Below are positions 1-6,645 of a stretch of 64,000 nt of DNA, one piece after another. The position numbers and the translations under genes were made by a program. Location: the NCBI GenBank assembly GCA_902168185.1, contig CABHOV010000073.1, positions 306,512 to 370,511 of the forward strand, in the 5' to 3' direction. Origin of the DNA: an uncultured Bacteroides sp. (lineage in GTDB: Bacteria > Bacteroidota > Bacteroidia > Cytophagales > Cyclobacteriaceae). The notes below the pieces were generated by a model that had not been told where the DNA came from, made no database searches, and saw nothing but the letters and a program-made list of their open reading frames with translations. How positions within the stretch are numbered: position 1 is the first letter of the stretch; each line of letters opens with the position of its first letter.

Positions 1-518
1 GGACTATTTTCTTTTTCGCTGAAGTATATGATCATGTGCTTCATATCAGCCGACATGCTTGCGCCATAGAAGCGGCCTTTATTCATAGACTTGAAATCTT
101 TTACATCGAGCTCGCGAAGTGAGCTGCCTGTAACAATCGAGAACCCTTTTTCACCTTTCGTTCTTCCTCCTTTAATGAACAAGTTCCCATCCGGGAATAC
201 AGTGAACACCTGGTTTGAACGATGAATGTTGAATGGACTGCGAAGATGTTCTGCTTTTCCCCAAACGCCATTTGCATCTTTCTTCGATACCCAGATGTCT
301 TGAGTATCATCTTTACCCTGTGTGTTTTCAGGATGATCCTGAACAAAGAAGTATAGCGTGTTGCCGTCCGGAGAAATTACAGGAGCAGCTTCATGATGAA
401 ACGTGTTAACGTTCTTGTCCATTTTAACAAGCTCGTAGCGCTCCATAGATTGTTGAGCCGATTGGCCAAGCGCACAAAAAGTTAGGAGACTAAAAAATAG
501 TAATAGTGGGGTTTTCAT
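1..518 (-). CDS. Secreted PD40 (WD40-like) propeller protein, C-terminus beyond window
   Basis: The frame is open from an ATG at 518 on the minus strand to the first base of the window, so the C-terminal part is missing. The translation starts MKTPLLLFFSLLTFCALGQ, a clear signal peptide, and contains the PD40 blade signature APVISPDGNTLYFF, followed by DIWVSKKD and a second blade-like stretch FTVFPDGNLFIKGG. PD40 blades form beta-propellers in exported Bacteroidota proteins, often as sensors or structural modules. The gene is only partly visible, so total length and further domains such as OmpA or a sorting domain cannot be told. The spacer to the next gene is AT-rich and then holds that gene's terminator. 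Confidence 0.8.
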   Translation of the reverse strand, partial: MKTPLLLFFSLLTFCALGQSAQQSMERYELVKMDKNVNTFHHEAAPVISPDGNTLYFFVQDHPENTQGKDDTQDIWVSKKDANGVWGKAEHLRSPFNIHRSNQVFTVFPDGNLFIKGGRTKGEKGFSIVTGSSLRELDVKDFKSMNKGRFYGASMSADMKHMIIYFSEKENS

Positions 519-571
519 GTAGGTTAAATTAACAGAGTAAAGTTAAAACAATAACAGAAATCGTAATACAC

Positions 572-596
572 AAAAAAACCGGGCTTTTGCCCGGTT
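572..596 (-). terminator. Intrinsic terminator of the cytochrome b-like gene
   Basis: A perfect 8-bp stem, AACCGGGC (577-584) with GCCCGGTT (589-596), closes a TTTT loop. The A-run at 572-578 becomes a U-tract on the minus strand, directly downstream of the minus-strand gene ending at 652. Confidence 0.85.
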
Positions 597-651
597 GGTC
601 GATAGCCATAGCGTTATTTGATAGCTTTATGAAAAATTACTTACATAGACT

Positions 652-1095
652 TTACATACGGGTGCTGCCGATAACTTTCAGGCCACCCATAAGGACCACA
701 GCAATAATGATAACAAGCGCCAGGGCATTGAAGATAAACAAGCGTTTATGTTTAGCCGTTGCGTCAGTCATGCGTTTTGATGTAGAGCGTGCCACCGTGA
801 TGAGCATTACCGCGATCACCATTCCAAAGATATGTTCCACTGTCCAATAGCGTGTAACTTTATCACTCATCGTAGTGCTTCCAAACTGCACGAAAGGGCT
901 TACGAAATAGAGTGTTAGCCCTACTATGAACTGTATATGTGTAAAGATCACCAGGAAAAGACTCAGCTTGTCGTCTGCTTTTCCAAAAGGTTTTTTGTTA
1001 ACAAAGCCCAGCAATGATTTTGCGATCACTACAATAAGCAAGAGCAACAAGATGTAGCGAAGGGATGAATGGGTATGGAATAATCCGGTATACAT
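652..1095 (-). CDS. Small four-helix membrane protein, cytochrome b-like
   Basis: 147 residues with four hydrophobic segments (about 10-30, 45-67, 87-105 and 122-142). It resembles the small proteins annotated as cytochrome B in Cytophagales and Chitinophagales. Histidines that could bind heme lie at the membrane edges: HTH near residue 8, FTH near 52 and VEH near 88. The start MYTGLFHTHSSLRY needs no N-terminal extension. It has its own terminator and no operon partner, so neither substrate nor redox partner can be inferred. The family assignment is from recalled resemblance; heme binding is not proven by the sequence. Confidence 0.7.
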   Translation of the reverse strand: MYTGLFHTHSSLRYILLLLLIVVIAKSLLGFVNKKPFGKADDKLSLFLVIFTHIQFIVGLTLYFVSPFVQFGSTTMSDKVTRYWTVEHIFGMVIAVMLITVARSTSKRMTDATAKHKRLFIFNALALVIIIAVVLMGGLKVIGSTRM

Positions 1096-1297
1096 AGCAA
1101 AGATTTAATTTGCGCACAAATTAACAAGGCAATTTCAAAGTTCCGAGCCTTTCATAACTTCTTTGGAGCGTGCAAACATTTAACTTCAGAATACTGGATC
1201 CATTGTCTCCGTTAATCTAAGTTTTCTTTGCCATCTTCAGGATATCGATGATATTTACTTGCTGGTTTTTAGAAATACTATGGAAATCATTATAGTA

Positions 1298-1305
1298 TAG
1301 ATTTG
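1298..1305 (+). promoter_or_regulatory. Bacteroidota-type -7 element
   Basis: TAGATTTG matches the TAnnTTTG consensus exactly, about 50 bases before the ATG at 1357. No good TTTG box is visible at the usual 19-20 bp spacing; only a T-run at 1266-1270 lies upstream. Confidence 0.4.
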
Positions 1306-1356
1306 CAACTGCGAAACCACTCATCATAATTTAGCTGCATTAAAATTAAATACACT

Positions 1357-2202
1357 ATGAACAAACAGACAACCCTCAAAAACTTTACTGCTTTACTACT
1401 GGTATTGGTAGCCTTCTGTGCGAATGCACAAACACTGACTATGAAATGGAAATCGGACACTGTATTTCGTGTTCCTGAGTCCGTATATGTCGATGCAAAA
1501 AATAACGTGCTATATGTAGCCAACATCGATGGTAAATCTGATGAGAAAGATGGAAAGGGATTTATATCCAAGGTATCTCCGGAAGGGAAAGTAATTACAT
1601 TAGAATGGGTAACCGGGTTGGATGCTCCAAAAGGTATGGGTATCTATAAAAACAATTTATATGTAGCAGACCTGAGCCGCATCGTTACTATCGACATTGC
1701 TACGGGGAAACCAACCTTCACGGAAGTGGAAGGTGCCATTTTTTTAAACGATGTTACCATCGATGAAAAAGGAAATGTATATGTATCGGATTCCCGTACG
1801 GGCAAGATCCACAAATTTGCCAATGGTAAAGTCGAAGTATACTATGAAAATGCTGAAATTAAAAGTACCAATGGCGTGCTGGCGATGAAGGATGCCCTTT
1901 ACTTCGTGGATTTTCAGACTGGTAATTTTTATAAACTCGACTGGAGTAAGAAACTCTCTAAAGTTGGTACCGCTGCTCCAGGGGGTGATGGTATTGTTTC
2001 TGTAGGTAAAAATGAATTTATTATTTCTTCCTGGTATGGTGAAGTATATTTACTTGATTCAACTGGCAAAGCAACACGGTTGCTCGATACGAAGGAACAA
2101 AAACTTAATAGTGCTGACGTAGACTACGATTCTAAAACGAAGACGCTTTACATTCCAACATTTTTCGCGAATAGTATAGCGGCCTATACCGTTCAGAAAT
2201 AA
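1357..2202 (+). CDS. Secreted SMP-30/NHL-type beta-propeller protein
   Basis: 281 residues. A signal peptide (about residues 1-25, ending in CANAQ) is followed by a six-bladed propeller of the SMP-30/gluconolactonase/NHL superfamily: repeats such as ESVYVDAKNNVLYVAN, KGMGIYKNNLYVADLSR, NDVTIDEKGNVYVSDSRTG and NSADVDYDSKTKTLYIPTF run through the whole chain. SMP-30 proteins are metal-dependent lactonases or related hydrolases, but many members are only binding propellers, and I cannot confirm the metal-binding residues by eye. It probably acts in the periplasm. It is separated from the next gene by a hairpin-containing 82-base spacer, so it may be monocistronic. Confidence 0.85.
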   Translation: MNKQTTLKNFTALLLVLVAFCANAQTLTMKWKSDTVFRVPESVYVDAKNNVLYVANIDGKSDEKDGKGFISKVSPEGKVITLEWVTGLDAPKGMGIYKNNLYVADLSRIVTIDIATGKPTFTEVEGAIFLNDVTIDEKGNVYVSDSRTGKIHKFANGKVEVYYENAEIKSTNGVLAMKDALYFVDFQTGNFYKLDWSKKLSKVGTAAPGGDGIVSVGKNEFIISSWYGEVYLLDSTGKATRLLDTKEQKLNSADVDYDSKTKTLYIPTFFANSIAAYTVQK

Positions 2203-2228
2203 TATCGATTTTTAGTAATTTACACCTG

Positions 2229-2264
2229 AAAGGCTATAGCGTATCTAACCTGCGCTATAGCTTT
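2229..2264. repeat. Inverted repeat between the propeller and DUF2157 genes
   Basis: GCTATAGCG (2233-2241) pairs perfectly with CGCTATAGC (2253-2261) around an 11-base loop; flanking AAAG and CTTT extend the stem after one bulge. There is no clear U-tract, so it may be a weak terminator or mRNA-stabilising hairpin. Confidence 0.5.
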
Positions 2265-2284
2265 AAAGGCGACCCCGGAACAAT

Positions 2285-3580
2285 ATGAGCAAACCTATCC
2301 TGAAAGACCTGCATGAACTTGTTGAGGCAACCCTCATCACGGAAGAGACCGCACAAAAAATCAGAGTATATTATAATCAAAAGGAAGCACAGGCACCCAA
2401 CAGGCTTGTTATTGTCTTTGGTATTTTAGGAGCACTGCTCGTAGGGTTGGGTATCATCCTGATCATCGCCCACAACTGGGATACACTAGGCAAGGTTCCG
2501 AAGCTTGCTATAGCGTTGCTTCCCATGCTGGTGGGGCAGGCTGTCTGTGGTTTCGTGTTTTTGAAAAAACGCGATCACACGGCCTGGCGAGAAAGCAGCG
2601 CAGCGTTCCTGTTCCTTTCTATCGCGGCCAGTATATCTATCGTAAGCCAGGTATATAATATAGAAGGCACACTGCATGGATTTTTATTTCTGTGGATGTT
2701 GCTTGCGTTTCCGGTGATCTATGTGATGCAATCGTCCTTTGCATCTTTACTATATATCTTAGGCATCACCTGGTATGCTTGTGAGCTTAGCTATTTTAAT
2801 TACCCGAACGAAACAGCCTGGTGGTATTGGGGATTATTGTTGTTGGCGCTTCCACATTATTATTTACTCTATACGAAACGATCGAATAGCAATTTCTTTG
2901 CATTCCACTCCTGGTTTATAGCGGCTTCCGTTACAACGGTGTTGGGGATGTTTGGTAACTGGCTGGAAGAAATTACAGTCATTACCTATATAAATGTTTT
3001 TTGTGTTTTCATATTGATTGGTCAGGTTGAAAAGATTTACCAGCGCAGGCTCATCACCAATGGATTTCTGATAGCAGGAAGTCTGGGATTAATTTCCATA
3101 TTGCTCTTTCTGAGTTTTGAAGAATTTTGGGTTGAGCTATCAGAAGGACGCGAATATAGACCGGAGTTGATGGATGCGTATCCGTATTGGATCACTTTTG
3201 GTTTGGCTATAGCTTTACTGATCTGGTCAGGTATTAAAAAATCCTTTTTATCGCTGAATGTTAAAAGCTATGGCTTTATCATCGTATTGCTGTTAGTGTT
3301 CATCAGTTTTCAATCACCTCAGCTAGCACGGATACTGACGAATATAATCTTGTTCGCATTCGGAATATTTACCATTCGTGACGGTGCACAGCAAAATCGT
3401 TTAAGCTTGTTAAACTATGGTTTGCTGATTCTGACAGCGCTGATCATTTGCCGTTTCTTTGATGTTGATATGAGCTTCGTAGTGCGCGGCTTGTTGTTCG
3501 TAGCTGTGGGCGTAGGATTTTTCGCAGCCAACGCCTGGATGGTGCGCAAGCGTAAAACAGAGCTTAATAGCAATGTATAG
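2285..3580 (+). CDS. DUF2157 multi-span membrane protein
   Basis: 431 residues. The N-terminal cytoplasmic part (about 1-40, LHELVEATLITEETAQKI) followed by a first helix with GALLVGLGIILIIAHNW is the DUF2157 signature, and the rest contains roughly a dozen hydrophobic helices to the C-terminal VRKRK. The function of DUF2157 proteins is not known. The family is very often encoded next to a GDYXXLXY-domain protein, as here (next gene, 76 bases downstream, same strand), which suggests a two-component membrane/periplasm unit. Confidence 0.85.
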   Translation: MSKPILKDLHELVEATLITEETAQKIRVYYNQKEAQAPNRLVIVFGILGALLVGLGIILIIAHNWDTLGKVPKLAIALLPMLVGQAVCGFVFLKKRDHTAWRESSAAFLFLSIAASISIVSQVYNIEGTLHGFLFLWMLLAFPVIYVMQSSFASLLYILGITWYACELSYFNYPNETAWWYWGLLLLALPHYYLLYTKRSNSNFFAFHSWFIAASVTTVLGMFGNWLEEITVITYINVFCVFILIGQVEKIYQRRLITNGFLIAGSLGLISILLFLSFEEFWVELSEGREYRPELMDAYPYWITFGLAIALLIWSGIKKSFLSLNVKSYGFIIVLLLVFISFQSPQLARILTNIILFAFGIFTIRDGAQQNRLSLLNYGLLILTALIICRFFDVDMSFVVRGLLFVAVGVGFFAANAWMVRKRKTELNSNV

Positions 3581-3656
3581 ATTAATACGTATAGTATATA
3601 TAGTATGAAACCAAAGCAGGGCTGTAGCCGCCTTGTCTTGTAACACTGAAAACGAA

Positions 3657-4235
3657 ATGAAAAAGATATTACTTCTGTTGTTTGCTTTGATGTGTCTGGC
3701 GCAATGGTATGTGCCTGGAATGATGATCTATGATCAGGAGCAAGTTTTAAACGAAGGCAAAGTATATAAATTTAAAACGCGTCCCATCGATCCCTCTGAT
3801 CCCTTTCGGGGAAAATATATAACCCTGAATTTTGAAGAAGATCATATCAATGTTACAGACTTTAAGGAATGGGAGAATGTCTCGGATGTATATGTTTCGC
3901 TTAGAGATTCAGCCGGTTATGCACGGATCAACAGCGTTTCCATGTATGAGCCGGAAGGCATAGACTATATAAAGGCGCGGGTGCAAAGCGTTGATTCATA
4001 TGATGCACCGTATACACTTTGGATCGCGTATCCTTTCGAGAGATTTTATCTAGAAGAATCGAAAGCAGCCGAAGCAGAACGGGTGTCGTGGCAGGCGCGT
4101 ACAGATTCAACGCAAGTTACCTATGCCGTGGTAAGTGTAAGGGATGGTAAGGCAGGACTGAAGGATGTGATGATCAATGATCGCAGTATTGCTGATGTCG
4201 TTTCTGAGATTAATCAGGCGCAATCATCCGATTGA
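3657..4235 (+). CDS. GDYXXLXY-domain protein, partner of the DUF2157 protein
   Basis: 192 residues from the ATG at 3657; an in-frame TTG at 3633 would add eight residues (SCNTENE) but spoils the MKKILLLLFALMCLAQW membrane anchor, so I prefer the ATG. After the single N-terminal helix comes the family core: FKTRPIDPSDPFRGKYITLNF (given in part: PSDPFRGKY) and, near residue 135, ERFYLEE, which corresponds to the conserved Y/F-FV-E segment. The naming motif reads GKYITLNF here instead of GDYVxLxY, so the Asp is replaced by Lys. Function unknown; by pairing it should act with the upstream membrane protein on the periplasmic side. Confidence 0.8.
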   Translation: MKKILLLLFALMCLAQWYVPGMMIYDQEQVLNEGKVYKFKTRPIDPSDPFRGKYITLNFEEDHINVTDFKEWENVSDVYVSLRDSAGYARINSVSMYEPEGIDYIKARVQSVDSYDAPYTLWIAYPFERFYLEESKAAEAERVSWQARTDSTQVTYAVVSVRDGKAGLKDVMINDRSIADVVSEINQAQSSD

Positions 4236-4357
4236 CGGGTGATCTCTCCAGTTCGTCAAAAAGCCACACGGCCAGGTTGGGCACCTTGTTAACTTGCCCT
4301 ATCTTTCCTCTTGGATAGTATATAAGCAGACATTCTACTAATATAAATATAGACTTT

Positions 4358-5521
4358 ATGACCCTCAGAAATGGAATAGTGTATGCGTCACTTGCTTTGT
4401 CGGTATTGGCTTGTTCTGATAAAAACGGAAATGAGCAGACCAATACGGAAACGACAACGACAACAGGAGGTACTGTAATTGAATCTGAAAAATTAAAATT
4501 CACGGTCGATACATTAACCGACAAACTTGATAATCCCTGGGGTATAGCATTTCTGCCGGATGGAAGAATCCTGGTAACAGAAAAGAAAGGCGAGATCAGA
4601 ATTATAAAGGATGGCAAATTACTCGAGGAGAAAATTGAAAATGTTCCTGCAGTATATGATCATGGACAAGGTGGATTACTCGATATAATTGTACATCCAG
4701 ATTATGCTAATAATGGCTGGATATACCTGAGTTATGCCAAGCCTGGCGAAGGTGGTGGTGGCACAACTATCGCACGAACCAAACTGAACGGCAATGCTTT
4801 CACCGACTTCCAGGATTTATTCTCTGCTAAACCTTTTGTTGATTCTGAAGTTCACTTTGGATCACGCATCGTTTTCGATGGTCAGGGGCATATCTTTTTT
4901 TCAAGCGGAGAAAGAGGTACCAAGGAGAATGCACAGAACCTTGGTAATCATTTAGGAAAAGTACTTCGTCTCAATGAAGATGGTACAGTGCCAACAGATA
5001 ATCCGTTTGTAAATACAGCAGGTGCCAAGCCGGAAATCTGGAGTTATGGACATCGTAATCCACAAGGACTGGTATATGATAAAGCAACGGGTGAGCTATG
5101 GGATGCCGAGCACGGCCCTAAAGGTGGTGATGAATTAAACAAAGTTGAGAAAGGGAAAAATTATGGATGGCCTGTAATTACCTATGGTATTAACTACGAT
5201 GGTACTCCGATTACAGATATCACCGCGAAAGAAGGAATGGAACAACCTGTTTGGTATTGGGTTCCATCTATAGCAACGTGTGGCTTAACGCAGGTTACAA
5301 GTGATAAATATCCAAACTGGAAGAACAACTTTATAGTAGGGGCCCTGGCGCAAACACATATAGCACGTGTTGAAGTAAGCAATGGGAAATATGTGAAACA
5401 TGAAAAACTCCTCGATAAAGTAGGGCGCGTTCGGATGGTTACGCAAGGACCTGACGGATATGTATACATCGCGACTCAAAGTCCGGGGATGTTGTTGAAG
5501 ATTGTGCCCGCAAGCAATTAA
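4358..5521 (+). CDS. PQQ-dependent sugar (sorbosone/glucose-type) dehydrogenase lipoprotein
   Basis: 387 residues. The N-terminus ends in LSVLAC, a lipobox with acylated Cys near residue 19, followed by a Thr/Glu-rich linker. The rest is the soluble glucose/sorbosone dehydrogenase propeller: LDNPWGIAFLPDGRILVTEK, HPDYANNGWIYLSYAKPG, HFGSRIVFDGQGHIFFSSGE, YGHRNPQGLVYD, DAEHGPKGGDELN and GKNYGWPVITYG are hallmark segments. Members oxidise aldose sugars in the periplasm with PQQ and pass electrons to a quinone or cytochrome. No PQQ synthesis gene lies in the window, so cofactor source and true substrate are unknown. It ends in a large palindrome shared with the convergent reductase gene. Confidence 0.9.
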   Translation: MTLRNGIVYASLALSVLACSDKNGNEQTNTETTTTTGGTVIESEKLKFTVDTLTDKLDNPWGIAFLPDGRILVTEKKGEIRIIKDGKLLEEKIENVPAVYDHGQGGLLDIIVHPDYANNGWIYLSYAKPGEGGGGTTIARTKLNGNAFTDFQDLFSAKPFVDSEVHFGSRIVFDGQGHIFFSSGERGTKENAQNLGNHLGKVLRLNEDGTVPTDNPFVNTAGAKPEIWSYGHRNPQGLVYDKATGELWDAEHGPKGGDELNKVEKGKNYGWPVITYGINYDGTPITDITAKEGMEQPVWYWVPSIATCGLTQVTSDKYPNWKNNFIVGALAQTHIARVEVSNGKYVKHEKLLDKVGRVRMVTQGPDGYVYIATQSPGMLLKIVPASN

Positions 5522-5534
5522 ATCAGCGCGAGCC

Positions 5535-5584
5535 TTCGCCTGTGCGCTACGAGTTGCAATTCTGTACTCGTAGCGCATAGCGAA
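5535..5584. repeat. Long imperfect palindrome between convergent genes
   Basis: The left arm 5535-5554 and right arm 5566-5584 pair over about 19 positions with one mismatch and one bulge (core GCGCTACGAGT with ACTCGTAGCGC) around an 11-base loop. No U-tract follows on either strand. It probably separates the two convergent transcripts. Confidence 0.7.
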
Positions 5585-5603
5585 AAACGCGAACCTATAT
5601 ATA

Positions 5604-6599
5604 CTATTCTGCCAGCGTAAATTCATTCGCAGCCTGTGTAATTTTCTTGAGCTCTTCATCTGAAAGCTTAAACTCCAGGGCCTTCACGTTTTCTTTTACT
5701 TGCTGCTCGTCTCTTGCACCAACCAATACACAATCCATAGCAGGCTGCCGGGTTGTCCAGTTGATAACGAGTTGTGACAAACTTGCGTTATGATCGTCTG
5801 CGATTGGTTTTATTTTTTCAAGGAGCGTATTCGTGCGATTTATATTCTCTGTGGTATAGAATTTATTGTTCTCGCGCGTATCACCTTCACCAAATTTATG
5901 TCCTGGCTTGATTTTTCCGGAAAGAAGTCCACGTTGCAACGGACTATAAGGAACTATACTCATTCCTTTTTGCAACGCCTGCGGTACTATATCTTTTTCA
6001 ATGCCGCGATTGATCATACTATACGGCACTTGATTCGAAGCGAGCTTTACAACTTTTAAGGCTTCATCAACTTGCGCTGTACTATAATTGCAAACGCCTG
6101 CTGCTCGTACTTTACCTTGTTCAATAAGTTTGGCAACGGCACGCATCGTTTCTTCAATAGGTGTAGTGGCGTCAGACCAGTGAATCTGGAGCAGATCTAT
6201 ATAGTCTGTTTTTAACCTGCGTAGACTATCTTCACACTCTTTGATTACTTTCGCTGCGGCAGCATAGCGATATACTTTTAGTGCCTTCCCGCTATTATCG
6301 GTAGTATCAAAGTAGAATTCACCTTCAGCGGTTTCCCAGTTCAATCCATACTTTGTAAGAATCTGGTATTGATCACGGGGGATACCTTGCAACGCGCGGC
6401 CTACCAGTTCTTCGCTACGGCCAAATCCATACACCGGTGCTGTATCAATGGTTGTCATGCCCAGATCATAGGAAGCACGGATTGCCCGTAATGCAGCACT
6501 TTCTTCAGCGCCTCCCCACATCCATCCGCCAACCGCCCAAGCTCCAAAAGCCATCGGTGTTACCTTTACGGATGAGTTTCCAATTTTCTTTAAATCCAT
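5604..6599 (-). CDS. Aldo/keto reductase
   Basis: 331 residues, the usual length for the AKR (beta/alpha)8 barrel. The full catalytic tetrad is visible: Asp52 and Tyr57 in TIDTAPVYGFG, Lys83 in ILTKYGLNW and His140 in LLQIHWSD. C-terminal NADPH-binding elements (VPYSPLQRGLLSGK, then VLVGARDEQQ) are present. The closest named groups are the YajO/Tas-like and general stress AKRs, which reduce aldehydes with NADPH; the substrate cannot be read from sequence. The chain has no signal peptide and should be cytoplasmic. The gene stands alone, 46 bases downstream of the CHAT gene on the same strand. Confidence 0.92.
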   Translation of the reverse strand: MDLKKIGNSSVKVTPMAFGAWAVGGWMWGGAEESAALRAIRASYDLGMTTIDTAPVYGFGRSEELVGRALQGIPRDQYQILTKYGLNWETAEGEFYFDTTDNSGKALKVYRYAAAAKVIKECEDSLRRLKTDYIDLLQIHWSDATTPIEETMRAVAKLIEQGKVRAAGVCNYSTAQVDEALKVVKLASNQVPYSMINRGIEKDIVPQALQKGMSIVPYSPLQRGLLSGKIKPGHKFGEGDTRENNKFYTTENINRTNTLLEKIKPIADDHNASLSQLVINWTTRQPAMDCVLVGARDEQQVKENVKALEFKLSDEELKKITQAANEFTLAE

Positions 6600-6645
6600 C
6601 GTTGTGTTTCAAATTATAGGTATAAATATACTATATAGACTCTGA

